From assembly GCF_000758585.1 (NCBI RefSeq), contig NZ_CP009281.1, positions 2,790,001 to 2,854,000 of the forward strand: a DNA stretch of 64,000 nt, written 5' to 3'. This stretch comes from Paenibacillus sp. FSL R5-0345. GTDB lineage: Bacteria > Bacillota > Bacilli > Paenibacillales > Paenibacillaceae. The notes under the pieces are model-generated. The model did no database searches. It saw only the letters and a list, made by a program, of their open reading frames with translations, and was not told where the DNA came from. Made by a program: the position numbers and the translations under genes. Numbering within the stretch: position 1 is the first letter of the stretch; each line of letters opens with the position of its first letter. Below are positions 7,560-17,274 of this stretch, piece after piece.

Positions 7560-8459
7560 ATGAACTTTCATCAGTTACATATCTTTTATACGGTCTCAGA
7601 ACGAGGGAGCTTCTCAGCGGCGGCGCAGACACTACATATGACTCAACCAGCAGTGACCATGCAAGTGCAGGCGCTAGAGGATTATTTTGGAACCAAGCTT
7701 TTTAATCGTTCTACCAAAAAAATCATGCTCTCCGAAGCAGGGCATACCCTTATGCCATACGCGCTGCGCAGCATTCAATTGATGCGTGAGACAGATCAAG
7801 CGATGTCGGCGTTTACACATATGCTGGAGGGACGTCTGCAGCTTGGGGCAAGCCTTACCATTGGGGAGTATGTGCTGCCGCGGCTGTTAGGTCCTTTTGG
7901 AAAGCAATATCCGAACATTTCAATTATGATGAAAGTCATGAATACCTCGCAAATTATGGAGGAAATCCTAAAGCATCAGTTGAATTTCGGTTTAATTGAA
8001 GCACCGGTGACACATCCTGATATGGTGATTGAGCCGGTGATGGGGGATGAGCTGAAATTGATTGTACCCCATGGTCATCCACTTGCAGAGCAGCAGGAGG
8101 TTTCTCTGGAAGATGTGCTTCAGCACCCTTTCGTATTGCGTGAACAGGGTTCAGGAACGCGGCGTGTGATGGAAGAGCAGCTGTTCTCGAAGGGACTTGA
8201 TCCGGGAGCCATGAAAATAGTGATGGAGCTTGGTAGCACGGGTGCTGTGAAGTCGGCAGTGGAGGCTGGGCTTGGAATTACAATTATCTCAACTTCTTCT
8301 GTTAAGCATGAGGTGGCGCTTGGACTTCTGAAAATCGTGAATATCTCGGATGCCTCTTTTAAAAGACAGTTCTACGCTATTCATTTAAAATCGACACTGC
8401 TGCCGATTTCTGCAGTGACATTCTTGACTTTTTTACGTGAGCATTCGAATGATAACTAA
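7560..8459 (+). CDS. LysR family transcriptional regulator
   Basis: A 299-residue regulator. The N-terminal winged helix-turn-helix (residues about 3-62) reads FHQLHIFYTV..GSFSAAAQTLHMTQPAVTMQVQALE, followed by the LysR substrate-binding fold with ASLTIGEYVLPRLL near residue 95. The start is ATG 7560, nine bases after AAGGAG; a TTG at 7551 is less likely. The N-terminus resembles the CysL/YwfK branch, but the effector and targets cannot be inferred. A PHP-domain gene follows in the same direction after 45 bases; no divergent target gene is present. Confidence 0.88.
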   Translation: MNFHQLHIFYTVSERGSFSAAAQTLHMTQPAVTMQVQALEDYFGTKLFNRSTKKIMLSEAGHTLMPYALRSIQLMRETDQAMSAFTHMLEGRLQLGASLTIGEYVLPRLLGPFGKQYPNISIMMKVMNTSQIMEEILKHQLNFGLIEAPVTHPDMVIEPVMGDELKLIVPHGHPLAEQQEVSLEDVLQHPFVLREQGSGTRRVMEEQLFSKGLDPGAMKIVMELGSTGAVKSAVEAGLGITIISTSSVKHEVALGLLKIVNISDASFKRQFYAIHLKSTLLPISAVTFLTFLREHSNDN

Positions 8460-8504
8460 AGCTTGAATGGCTAAAAGACAGAAACTTAGAAACTAGCGTT
8501 AGAG

Positions 8505-9416
8505 GTGATAGAAATAGAGAATGAAACTAGACTGGATGAACTGAAGGGCGACAGATCGGAGCATGTTAACGTCGATCGATGCGATCTCCACACGCATACT
8601 CAAGCCTCGGATGGCATGCAGCCACCGGATGAAAATGTACGTCTCGCTAAAGAGAAAGGCTTAACCGCTGTTGCCATTACGGATCATGACACGGTGGCCG
8701 GTGTGAAGGAAGCCTGCGAAGCTGGAGAGAAGTACGGAATTACTGTTGTACCGGGTGTAGAGATCAGCACTCGTGCTGGAGGTAAAGATATTCATGTTCT
8801 TGGTTACTACGTAGATCCAACAAATGAATTGTTTCTATCCCGATTGGAAGGGCTAAGGGATACTAGGGCACTAAGGAATGAAGCGATAATCTCTAAGCTA
8901 CGTGGGCTAGGAATTAAGATAACACTGGAGTCAGTGGTCGCTGGGATTGGGCGGGAACTGAAGCCTGATGAGAGTATTGGCCGGCCACATATTGCTGATG
9001 AGCTGGTTCGTCTTGGAGTCGCTACAGATATGAGAGATGCCTTTAACAAATTTTTAGCCGAAGGTGCAGCAGCCTACGTGTCCCCTCCACGAATCACGCC
9101 CGAGGAAGCCTGTGATTGGATTATCGAGGCCGGTGGCTCTCCAGTATTGGCGCATCCAGTACTATACGGTGACGACCAGTTGGTGCGTGAGATATTGAAG
9201 CAGGGTGCTTTTAAAGGGATTGAGGCCTATCATTCGGATCACAAGTCCGCTGATTCAGAGCGTTACCTAACCATGGCTGAAGAATATGGCTTGATTGTAA
9301 CCGGTGGCTCGGATTTTCATGGTGCCCGTCAAGGTTTTATATTTCATGGAGATATCGGTAGTGTTACGGTTCCTGTAAGTGTGCTGGAACAGTTGAAGAA
9401 CTTAATAAGTAATTAG
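8505..9416 (+). CDS. PHP domain phosphoesterase (TrpH/RNase AM-like)
   Basis: A 303-residue protein with the PHP metal-binding pattern: DLHTHTQASDG near residue 28, ITDHDTV, GVEIS, AHPV and a final GSDFHG. Family members hydrolyse 3',5'-nucleoside bisphosphates or trim RNA 5' ends using metal ions. The only usual start in frame is GTG 8505, which itself forms part of AGAGGTGAT, so the first 20 or so residues before the PHP domain are doubtful. It ends just before a bidirectional terminator shared with the convergent rqcH gene. The exact substrate is unknown. Confidence 0.82.
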   Translation: MIEIENETRLDELKGDRSEHVNVDRCDLHTHTQASDGMQPPDENVRLAKEKGLTAVAITDHDTVAGVKEACEAGEKYGITVVPGVEISTRAGGKDIHVLGYYVDPTNELFLSRLEGLRDTRALRNEAIISKLRGLGIKITLESVVAGIGRELKPDESIGRPHIADELVRLGVATDMRDAFNKFLAEGAAAYVSPPRITPEEACDWIIEAGGSPVLAHPVLYGDDQLVREILKQGAFKGIEAYHSDHKSADSERYLTMAEEYGLIVTGGSDFHGARQGFIFHGDIGSVTVPVSVLEQLKNLISN

Positions 9417-9440
9417 AGGTCATGCACTCTTGCAAAATAA

Positions 9441-9484
9441 AAAAATCGGCTGTCATCCATACAAGGACGACAACCGGTTTTTTT
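9441..9484. terminator. Bidirectional terminator between the PHP gene and rqcH
   Basis: An A-rich tract leads into CGGcTGTCaTCC, which pairs with GGAcGACAaCCG and is followed by seven T residues. With A and T runs on both sides it can end transcripts from both convergent genes. Confidence 0.85.
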
Positions 9485-9489
9485 ATGAT

Positions 9490-11379
9490 TTAGCTTCTTA
9501 ACGTATTAGGGAGACTTTTAATACGATCCTCATCCGGTGTGACAAACAACGTCTTCTGATGATCATAGATCACAAATCCGGGTTTGGAACCACTCGGTTT
9601 ACGTACATGGCGGATCAGTGTGCAGTCGACAGGAACACTGCTTGATTGCTTCGCTTGACTGAAATAAGCGGCAAGCTGGGCGGCTTCTTCTAATGTGGCA
9701 TCTCCAAACTCCTCACTTCGGATGACCACATGAGAACCAGGGATATCCTTGGTATGCAGCCAAGTGTCATTAGGCGAAGCTAGTCGATTGGTGACGTATT
9801 CGTTCTGTAAATTGTTTTTTCCGACATAAATGTCGATGCCTTCTGAAGAGGTGAAGACTTGCAATGTAGGTCTGGTTGCTTTTTTCTTCTTTTTACCCTT
9901 TTTGCTTCGGTCACGTAGGTATCCTTGGCTTACAAGTTCATCACGGATTTCCTCTATGTCATTCAATGAAGCATGGGCAAGCTGCTGGAGTAAACTTTCC
10001 ATGTAGGAAATTTCCTCATGTGTCTTAATCAACTGCTCATTAATAACAAGAAGGCTGTTCTTATACTTGTTGTACTTTTTAAAATAACGTTGTGCGTTAT
10101 CTGATGGGCTTAATAAAGGGTCAAGCGGGATGACCATTTCAGCCTGATTTTCGTCATAATAATTGACCAAAGAGGCTTCTTTATCTCCTTTGGACACGGC
10201 ATGTAACGATGCGAATAACAATTCACCCCAAATGCGATAACGATCTGCGTCTTGGGCTTCGTCTAGATCCTTCTGAAGATTGGCGAGCTTCTTTACGTTT
10301 TTGCTTCGTTCGTTGCTTAGGAAACGGATCAAATCACTTACCCGTTGCTTCACCGTATCACGTTCAGCTTTATCCCCGTAATAATCCTCCATACACTCGC
10401 TTATCGAGTTATATTGCTTCGCGTGTTCACCTAATAGGGTTAACGGAATCGCGGAAAAAATCATTTTCCCTTTTGCATTCGCACCTGAAACAGGTGAGAA
10501 TTCGCAATTATACACAGGTCCCATTACAGACTGGAAGGCGTCCCATAATTTTATTGGAAATTCTGCTGCAGACCCCTGTGTATCACCTATCGCAAGGTTA
10601 TTTCTGAGACGAAGAGCGATCTCTCCTGCAACAAGTGGACTCATTCCACTGAAGGCATGCACCATCCAGCCAACGGGATCAGCAGATGGAGAGGGACCAC
10701 CTGATCCGTCTGGTTTCTGCTCAACTTCTTCTTTTGTAATCAGATTAGCGAGCTCACCTTCTATGATTTCTTCTGGTTTGGTCTCCTTCTCATCTTCTTT
10801 CAGTAGAGCGGCTTCTTCAGCTGCTGAGATCAAATGTAGAAATTGCTCTTTGTCGATTTCCAGAGGGTTGAGCTTGTGTTGCTGAGGAGGCTCTGTGTAA
10901 GCGACTCCGGGCATTACGATCCGGTAGCTACTGATTGATGGAGTAACGTGATGAATGCCGTCTATGATCGTTCCAGTGCTGAGATCTGTAAGGATGATAT
11001 TACTATGACGTCCCATGAGCTCTATGATGATCTTTTTGGCAGAGACGTCTCCAAGCTCATCTCTAGTCCTAACATTTATGTGAATAATTCGTTCCATGCC
11101 TACCTGAGCGATACTCTCGATCGTCCCACCTTCACAATGCTTACGCATGAGCATGCAGAACATAGGTGCTTCTGAAGGATTTATGCTGTTTCTTTCTGTA
11201 AGATGCAGACGGGGATATGTTGGATTAGCGGAGAGTAATAGCTTGCCACCGCCGCCGGCGCCCCGTAGGTTGAAGATAAGATCGTGGTTGTTCGGTTGAT
11301 ATATTTTGCCTATGCGTGCACCGATGAATGATTGCAGTTCGTGCACGATAGCTCGGGTAACAATGCCGTCTAATGCCAT
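9490..11379 (-). CDS. rqcH: Rqc2/RqcH, ribosome-associated quality control NFACT protein
   Basis: A 629-residue NFACT protein (formerly YloA/FbpA, fibronectin-binding-like). RqcH binds stalled 50S subunits carrying peptidyl-tRNA and adds alanine tails that mark the peptide for degradation. The N-terminus MALDGIVTRAIVHEL, the NFACT-N block (IGKIYQPNNHDLIFNLR), a central coiled-coil region (about 350-450), a Lys-rich linker (KKGKKKKK) and the NFACT-R domain with WLHTKDIPGSHVVIR are all present, and the length is normal. ATG 11379 has a GGAGAG site upstream. It is divergent from the calcium ATPase, with the repeat element between them. In B. subtilis yloA is likewise next to the ATPase gene yloB. 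Confidence 0.94.
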   Translation of the reverse strand: MALDGIVTRAIVHELQSFIGARIGKIYQPNNHDLIFNLRGAGGGGKLLLSANPTYPRLHLTERNSINPSEAPMFCMLMRKHCEGGTIESIAQVGMERIIHINVRTRDELGDVSAKKIIIELMGRHSNIILTDLSTGTIIDGIHHVTPSISSYRIVMPGVAYTEPPQQHKLNPLEIDKEQFLHLISAAEEAALLKEDEKETKPEEIIEGELANLITKEEVEQKPDGSGGPSPSADPVGWMVHAFSGMSPLVAGEIALRLRNNLAIGDTQGSAAEFPIKLWDAFQSVMGPVYNCEFSPVSGANAKGKMIFSAIPLTLLGEHAKQYNSISECMEDYYGDKAERDTVKQRVSDLIRFLSNERSKNVKKLANLQKDLDEAQDADRYRIWGELLFASLHAVSKGDKEASLVNYYDENQAEMVIPLDPLLSPSDNAQRYFKKYNKYKNSLLVINEQLIKTHEEISYMESLLQQLAHASLNDIEEIRDELVSQGYLRDRSKKGKKKKKATRPTLQVFTSSEGIDIYVGKNNLQNEYVTNRLASPNDTWLHTKDIPGSHVVIRSEEFGDATLEEAAQLAAYFSQAKQSSSVPVDCTLIRHVRKPSGSKPGFVIYDHQKTLFVTPDEDRIKSLPNTLRS

Positions 11380-11414
11380 GATAAAGCTCTCCTGTCGACG
11401 TGAAATGAATTTCT

Positions 11415-11516
11415 GAAAATATAAGAAAGTATAAGTTGTACACCATACTTTAGGTCTTATATTCTTCGCTTAAACGCTTACCGCCCTTATTAGAACACCG
11501 AAGACGTTAAAGCTTA
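11415..11516 (+). repeat. Dispersed two-hairpin intergenic repeat, copy 3
   Basis: This copy starts AAAATATAAGAAAGTATAAG and carries the same block AACGCTTACCGCCCTT as copy 1 at the same spacing. The arms of the first hairpin are TATAAG..AAAGTAT and CATACTTT..CTTATA, so base changes relative to copy 1 occur on both sides of the stem. It occupies much of the 293-base gap between rqcH and the ATPase gene. Confidence 0.6.
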
Positions 11517-11672
11517 CCTCTCTATGATGCCATACTTTGGGACATTCGCGCAAAAGGGGAATTAGATAGGCGGTGATATTATTGGACGACCTTGAATACA
11601 CTTGGTCATGAACAGGTGGAAAAGCTGTGCGCCGCCGGAAGTCAAGAAACGACCGGGAGGGAAAGAAAAGTC

Positions 11673-14492
11673 ATGGAACAAAACAGTTGGCACCGGCTCG
11701 GTGCAGAAGAGCTGCAGAAAATGTTCAATGTCCATCCGAGGACGGGCCTCAGTGGAGAGGATGCCGCGGAGCGACGGAAGCAAAATGGGTATAACGAGCT
11801 TTCCGAAGGAAAGACCGTATCCCCGTTTACCCTGCTGTTGAACCAGTTTAAGGATTTCATGGTGCTTGTGCTTATGGGTGCGACGCTCGTATCCGGTTTG
11901 CTTGGCGAATATTTGGATGCCATCACGATCATCGCGATTATCCTTTTAAACGGAGCCCTTGGGTTTGTTCAAGAGTTCCGCGCCGAACGTTCGCTAAGAG
12001 CTTTAAAGCAGCTCTCCGCACCTTCTGCCAAAGTTCTGCGTGGGGGGAACAGCGAGGTTATTCCAGCAAAGATGTTAGTACCAGGTGATATTGTCTTGCT
12101 GGAGAGTGGTGATCGAATACCCGCGGATATACGATGGCTGGATTGCAGTTCTCTATATGTGGAGGAATCCGCGCTAACTGGGGAATCGCTGCCTGTCTCG
12201 AAGCATTCGGATGTGATCCGCGCGGAGGAGATTCCGCTCGGTGATCAGAAGAATCTTGGATTCATGGGCACAATGGTAACCAGAGGTACTGGTAAAGCTA
12301 TCGTAATTCGAACGGGTATGGACACAGAGATGGGTAAGATTGCAGACCTGATCCAGAATACAGAATCTCAGGAAACTCCGCTTCAGCATCGTCTCGAGCA
12401 GTTAGGGAAAATTTTAATCTATGTATCACTAGGTTTAACTATTGTAGTTGTAGCAGCCGGTATTTTACATGGACAGCCTGCCACAGCAATGTTCTTGGCC
12501 GGGGTAAGCTTGGCGGTCGCTGCGATTCCGGAAGGGCTTCCGGCCATTGTGACCATCGCACTTGCGCTGGGCGTGCAGAGGATGATCAAACGAAAGGCCA
12601 TCGTTCGTAAATTACCTTCAGTGGAAACCTTGGGCTGCGCATCCGTCATCTGTTCGGACAAGACGGGTACATTGACTCAGAATAAAATGACGGTGACCAG
12701 ATTATGGACGGGCGGACGTGGCCTTGAAGTAACAGGTGAAGGTTATGCTCCGAACGGACAGGTTCTGGAGAAAGGTAAACCGGTAGATCTCAAAAATGAT
12801 CAAAGTTTAAGACGGATGCTACAGGTGGGTGCCTTGTGCAGTAATGCGGAGATCATCGAGACCTTTCCGACTGAAGTACGGGGTAAGCGTAAAGGGAAGG
12901 ATAAGGACATCGTAGTTGATAAGTCATCTGACAGCTCATCCATCTGGGAGCTTAAAGGAGATCCGACCGAAGGAGCCCTCGTGGCACTTTCAGGGAAGAT
13001 GGGTTTGACTGCCCAGACACTAGCAGTAACATATGCCCGTGAGAAGGAATTTCCATTCGATTCTGAGCGGAAGTTAATGTCAGTTATCATTGGTCATCCC
13101 GGAGGACGGATGGTATGTACGAAAGGTGCGCCTGATATTCTGCTTAATCGCTGTTCATATATGCTCTGGGAGGGCGGTGTTGTGCCTTTAACGCCAACAT
13201 TGCGGCAGAAAGTTCTCGATGCTAATGAGCAAATGGCATCAGGTGCTCTTCGTGTCCTAGGTATGGCTTATCGTGATATTCGTCCAAGTGAAAATATGGA
13301 CAGTGAAAAGGATGCGGAATCCCAGCTCGTCTTTATCGGATTGGCGGGGATGATTGATCCGCCAAGACGTGAAGTCCGCGATGCCATTAGCGTCACACGT
13401 AGAGCAGGAATTAAGACTGTAATGATTACTGGGGACCACGGAACGACTGCAGAGGCCATTGCGCATCAATTAGGAATTCTGCAACGTGGAGGCACGGTAC
13501 TAACAGGGGCTCAACTAACTCGGATGGATGATGATGAGCTGGATAAAGTATCGGACAATGTGTATGTATTCGCCCGCGTATCTCCTGAGCATAAGCTTCG
13601 TATCGTGAAATCCTTGCAGCGCCGTGGTCATGTAGTGGCTATGACCGGGGACGGAGTCAATGACGCTCCAGCCATTAAAGCGGCAGATATAGGAATATCT
13701 ATGGGGATCACTGGTACAGATGTGACCAAGGAAGCCTCTTCTCTAGTCCTAGGGGACGACAATTTCTCAACCATTGTTGCTGCCATTGAAGAGGGTAGAA
13801 ACATTTATGAGAACATTCGTAAATTCATTCGTTACCTACTAGCATCAAATGTGGGAGAGATCTTGACCATGTTCTTCGCTATGATGCTTGGTCTGCCTCT
13901 GCCACTCGTGCCTATCCAAATCTTATGGGTGAATCTGGTGACAGACGGACTGCCAGCGATGGCGCTTGGTGTTGACCAACCCGAAAAGGATTTGATGGAG
14001 CATAAACCGCGTGGGGCGAAGGAAAATATTTTTGCCCGCCGTTTAGGGTGGAAGATCATAAGCCGTGGATTTTTAATCGGTTTATGTACGTTAGGTGCAT
14101 TTTGGCTAACCTTACGTGTGGCACCAGAGAATCCAGCGCAGCTGATTCGAGCTCAGTCCGTAGCTTTTGCGACACTCGTTATGGCTCAGTTGATTCATGT
14201 CTTCGATTGCCGCAGTTCACGTTCGGTGTTCCATCGAAATCCGTTTCAGAATAAGTACCTAGTTCTTGCTGTATTGTCATCCGTGATTCTGATGCTGGCT
14301 GTTATGTATATTCCGTTTCTACAACCTGTCTTCAAAACAGTGCCGCTTAATTTCCGTGAGTGGTGCCTTGTATTTGTAACAGCGGGGATTCCGACCTTCC
14401 TGATGGGCGCTGGCAGTGTTTGGGGTGGAAAACGTAATCGTGGTCGTAGCGGAAGCAATTCGATGATAAAAAGTACAAAAATTTCGGCATAA
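11673..14492 (+). CDS. Calcium-transporting P-type ATPase (SERCA-like, YloB-type)
   Basis: A 939-residue type IIA P-ATPase expected to export Ca2+ across the membrane. It has the cation-transporter N-terminal domain (WHRLGAEELQKMF), the TGES loop, the membrane motif IPEGLPAIVTIALALG, the phosphorylation motif DKTGTLT (Asp near residue 329), TGDGVNDAP and WVNLVTDGLPAMALG. The longer frame from TTG 11592 adds 27 non-family residues; ATG 11673 behind GGGAGG is preferred. It stands next to rqcH as in B. subtilis. A second ATPase of the same type lies at 45275, with a different N-terminus and nucleotide-domain insert, so the two are paralogues and not a recent duplication. Confidence 0.93.
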   Translation: MEQNSWHRLGAEELQKMFNVHPRTGLSGEDAAERRKQNGYNELSEGKTVSPFTLLLNQFKDFMVLVLMGATLVSGLLGEYLDAITIIAIILLNGALGFVQEFRAERSLRALKQLSAPSAKVLRGGNSEVIPAKMLVPGDIVLLESGDRIPADIRWLDCSSLYVEESALTGESLPVSKHSDVIRAEEIPLGDQKNLGFMGTMVTRGTGKAIVIRTGMDTEMGKIADLIQNTESQETPLQHRLEQLGKILIYVSLGLTIVVVAAGILHGQPATAMFLAGVSLAVAAIPEGLPAIVTIALALGVQRMIKRKAIVRKLPSVETLGCASVICSDKTGTLTQNKMTVTRLWTGGRGLEVTGEGYAPNGQVLEKGKPVDLKNDQSLRRMLQVGALCSNAEIIETFPTEVRGKRKGKDKDIVVDKSSDSSSIWELKGDPTEGALVALSGKMGLTAQTLAVTYAREKEFPFDSERKLMSVIIGHPGGRMVCTKGAPDILLNRCSYMLWEGGVVPLTPTLRQKVLDANEQMASGALRVLGMAYRDIRPSENMDSEKDAESQLVFIGLAGMIDPPRREVRDAISVTRRAGIKTVMITGDHGTTAEAIAHQLGILQRGGTVLTGAQLTRMDDDELDKVSDNVYVFARVSPEHKLRIVKSLQRRGHVVAMTGDGVNDAPAIKAADIGISMGITGTDVTKEASSLVLGDDNFSTIVAAIEEGRNIYENIRKFIRYLLASNVGEILTMFFAMMLGLPLPLVPIQILWVNLVTDGLPAMALGVDQPEKDLMEHKPRGAKENIFARRLGWKIISRGFLIGLCTLGAFWLTLRVAPENPAQLIRAQSVAFATLVMAQLIHVFDCRSSRSVFHRNPFQNKYLVLAVLSSVILMLAVMYIPFLQPVFKTVPLNFREWCLVFVTAGIPTFLMGAGSVWGGKRNRGRSGSNSMIKSTKISA

Positions 14493-14520
14493 AGTTAATA
14501 GTATTGCTCCATTCCTAAAG

Positions 14521-14555
14521 GTATACTTGTTGCAGTTAACAGCTCGTATACTTGT
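14521..14555 (+). repeat. Direct repeat upstream of dapF
   Basis: GTATACTTGT occurs exactly at 14521-14530 and 14546-14555, a 25-base period. The pair lies in the leader about 75 bases before dapF and could be an operator or simply chance. Confidence 0.35.
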
Positions 14556-14629
14556 GAAGGGCTACATTACACAGAATATTAAGCTTAAGCGATTGCTAAC
14601 ATAACATAACCTTTAGGAGTGGACTTTCA

Positions 14630-15466
14630 ATGGAATTCACAAAAATGCACGGGCTCGGCAATGACTTTATCGTAGTTTTTGGCGAGCAAGAACTACCAAG
14701 CAATGCAGCAGAGCTTGCTGTAACCCTATGCAATCGGTTCTTCGGTATTGGCGCGGACGGACTTGTATACATCCTACCGTCTGAACGTGGTGATTACATG
14801 ATGCGAATTATGAATTCTGATGGTTCGGAGGCGGAGCAGTGCGGAAATGCTATTCGCTGTGTATCTAAATATGTATATGATCATGGCCTGGTAAACTCCG
14901 AGCAGATTGTAATTGAAACGATTGGTGCCGGAGAGCAAAGGGTTACCTTGAATGTGAAAGACGGTGTGGTGGAAACTGTAACGGTTGATATGGGCGAACC
15001 TATATTGTCCGGTCTTCAAATTCCGGTAGCTATTGATGCAGAACCAGTACTCTCAGAGTCGATTGAATCGGACGGAACCGAATTTAAGTTTACAGCAGTA
15101 TCAATGGGTAATCCTCATTGCGTTATTTATGTAGACGATGCCGTATCTTTTGATCTTGCGACATGGGGACCTAAGTTAGAAGTACATCCGTTGTTCCCAA
15201 GAAAGGTAAACGTCGAGTTCGCAACGGTTCTGGATCGAGGTAGAGTAGATATGCGGGTATGGGAACGTGGGGCTGGACCCACACTTGCTTGTGGGACTGG
15301 AGCTTGCGCAACCTTAGTGTCTTCAGTGCTGAATGGCCTGACAGATCGAGCGGCTTGGATTAGTCTAAAGGGTGGCAATCTCTTCATTGAATGGAATGAA
15401 GATGATAACCACGTGTATATGACAGGTCCTGCTGAGGTTGCATTCACAGGTAGTGTAGTGCTATAA
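14630..15466 (+). CDS. dapF: Diaminopimelate epimerase
   Basis: A 278-residue cytoplasmic enzyme that converts LL-diaminopimelate to the meso form for lysine and peptidoglycan synthesis. It starts MEFTKMHGLGNDFIVV and has both active-site cysteines, in EQCGNAIRC (about residue 73) and LACGTGACA (about 223), so it needs no cofactor. ATG 14630 follows a TTTAGGAGTGG ribosome site. It is separate from other lysine genes here and is followed by a strong terminator before the germination operon. Confidence 0.96.
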   Translation: MEFTKMHGLGNDFIVVFGEQELPSNAAELAVTLCNRFFGIGADGLVYILPSERGDYMMRIMNSDGSEAEQCGNAIRCVSKYVYDHGLVNSEQIVIETIGAGEQRVTLNVKDGVVETVTVDMGEPILSGLQIPVAIDAEPVLSESIESDGTEFKFTAVSMGNPHCVIYVDDAVSFDLATWGPKLEVHPLFPRKVNVEFATVLDRGRVDMRVWERGAGPTLACGTGACATLVSSVLNGLTDRAAWISLKGGNLFIEWNEDDNHVYMTGPAEVAFTGSVVL

Positions 15467-15501
15467 AAAATAATGATTCGAATCGTATTACTGAATAAAG
15501 G

Positions 15502-15538
15502 GCAATTCAAGAGCTCATTCTTGGATTGCTTTTTTTTG
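15502..15538 (+). terminator. Intrinsic terminator after dapF
   Basis: GCAATTCAAGA (15502-15512) pairs with TCTTGGATTGC (15519-15529) and is followed by eight T residues. Confidence 0.88.
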
Positions 15539-15621
15539 TTTCGATGTCGTGCTGCATTTCAATCCGAATAATGGAAGACCTAACCGAAAATAATAGTCTT
15601 AATTATGAGAAAGAGGTGAAC

Positions 15622-17274
15622 TTGCTGAACATGAAAGGATGGAATAAAAGAAATAAGTCCGGCAATGGCCTGCAAGGGAATCCTTCACAGTCAGGCAGAC
15701 TAACAATAAATCTTACGCAGTCGATAGAACATATAATTACTGAGCTAGGTGATAGTCCTGATCTCAAAATAAGACAGGTAAAGCTAGGTGAACACAGTCC
15801 TGTCCATGCAGCGGCTCTTCATCTTAGCGGTTTGGTTCAACCGGAGGCCGTTGACGAATTTATTGTCGGTTCTTTGCTCGGTGTTACTAATGAGATGTTA
15901 AACGAGCAAATCCCTGCCACAGGAAATGTGATGGATTTTATACTGAATCGTACCCTAGAAATTGGTGATGCTAAGGTACAGGACGAATGGAAAGAAATTC
16001 TGCTGGCAATCCTTTCGGGAGATACGGTGATTTTAATTGAGGGATATGCCAGTGCGATTGTATGTGATACCCAAGGCGGGGAGACACGTTCGGTCACTGA
16101 GCCTACTTCTCAGCTTGTTGTTCGGGGACCCAAGGACAGCTTTGTGGAATCGCTTGCCACGAATATTTCCTTAATCCGTCGAAGACTAAAAACTCCTAAT
16201 TTAAGATTGGAGTATATGAGAATTGGTGAGGTATCTCAGACGATTGTGGCGTTGATGTTCATTAAAGGCATTGTTGACGAAAAGCTGGTCGATGAAGTGA
16301 GGAAACGGCTGGGAGAGATTAAGATCGATGCGATTCTGGAATCCGGTTATATCGAAGAGCTGATTCAGGATAAAACCTTCACTCCATTTCCAACAATCAA
16401 TAACAGTGAGCGACCAGATGTCGCGGCGTCAAATCTTTTAGAGGGAAGAATAGTACTTGTTGTAGATGGAACTCCCTTTATTTTGATTTTGCCGGCCGTT
16501 TTCACACTTTTTTTTCAATCCTCATCGGATTATGCTGAAAGGTTCGATATCTCATTTTTTATGCTGCTTATCCGGTATATCAGCTTTATAGTTCTAATCT
16601 TGGGACCTTCTATCTATATAGCATTAACCACGTTTCACTATGAAATGATCCCAACAACCTTATTAATCAACCTGTTATCGCAACGAGAAAATGTTCCATT
16701 TCCGGCTTTTGTGGAGGCGATATTAATGGAGGGGGCGTTTGAAATTATCAGAGAAGCTGGAGTGCGAATGCCCCGTGCGGTGGGGCAAACCGTATCCGTT
16801 GTGGGTGCTTTGATTCTGGGGCAGGCTGTGGTAGAGGCTGGGATCATCACGCCGGTTATGGTTATTGTTGTGGCACTAACAGGTATTGCGAGTTTTGCAA
16901 TTCCCTCCTATAACATGGCAATTTCAGGGCGGATTATTCGATTTGCTTTTTTGATACTTGCAGGTATGTTTGGATTTTACGGCATTACACTTGGCTTAAT
17001 CGTACTGGTTGCACATATGAACAGTCTGCGTTCATTTGGTATCCCTTACTTGTCACCCGTAGTTCCTCTATCGGTCAAGAGGCAAAAAGATACCTTTTTA
17101 AGGTTACCTGTATGGATTCATAATAAGGGACGTTCTACTTCTCCCGGTGAACACGGGGATAGTCCGGCGGGTGAGAAAATTAACACTGGACATGAAGCTA
17201 ACCTTTCACCTGTCATCAATGGGATAGACGATGGTGGGGGTTCTAATAAGAAAGGAGCTTCTGATGAAAGTTAA
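15622..17274 (+). CDS. Spore germination receptor subunit A (GerA/GerKA family)
   Basis: A 550-residue A-subunit of a germinant receptor in the spore inner membrane. The soluble N-terminal region (VKLGEHSPVHAAALHLSGL, residues to about 280) is followed by a block of membrane segments from about residue 290 to 480 and a polar tail. The motif GRIVLVVDGTPF precedes the membrane part, as in GerAA and GerKA. TTG 15622 is chosen because AAAGAGGTG lies five bases before it; earlier codons lack a ribosome site. The stop overlaps the next gene by 11 bases, and genes for C and B subunits follow, forming a complete receptor operon. Sigma-G control is expected for such operons but I could not identify a clear promoter. 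Confidence 0.93.
   Translation: MLNMKGWNKRNKSGNGLQGNPSQSGRLTINLTQSIEHIITELGDSPDLKIRQVKLGEHSPVHAAALHLSGLVQPEAVDEFIVGSLLGVTNEMLNEQIPATGNVMDFILNRTLEIGDAKVQDEWKEILLAILSGDTVILIEGYASAIVCDTQGGETRSVTEPTSQLVVRGPKDSFVESLATNISLIRRRLKTPNLRLEYMRIGEVSQTIVALMFIKGIVDEKLVDEVRKRLGEIKIDAILESGYIEELIQDKTFTPFPTINNSERPDVAASNLLEGRIVLVVDGTPFILILPAVFTLFFQSSSDYAERFDISFFMLLIRYISFIVLILGPSIYIALTTFHYEMIPTTLLINLLSQRENVPFPAFVEAILMEGAFEIIREAGVRMPRAVGQTVSVVGALILGQAVVEAGIITPVMVIVVALTGIASFAIPSYNMAISGRIIRFAFLILAGMFGFYGITLGLIVLVAHMNSLRSFGIPYLSPVVPLSVKRQKDTFLRLPVWIHNKGRSTSPGEHGDSPAGEKINTGHEANLSPVINGIDDGGGSNKKGASDES

Noticed and set aside
12174..12661. Antisense open frames inside the calcium ATPase, and many similar shadows elsewhere
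   Set aside because: They mirror the codon pattern of the sense gene, lack ribosome sites, and match no family.
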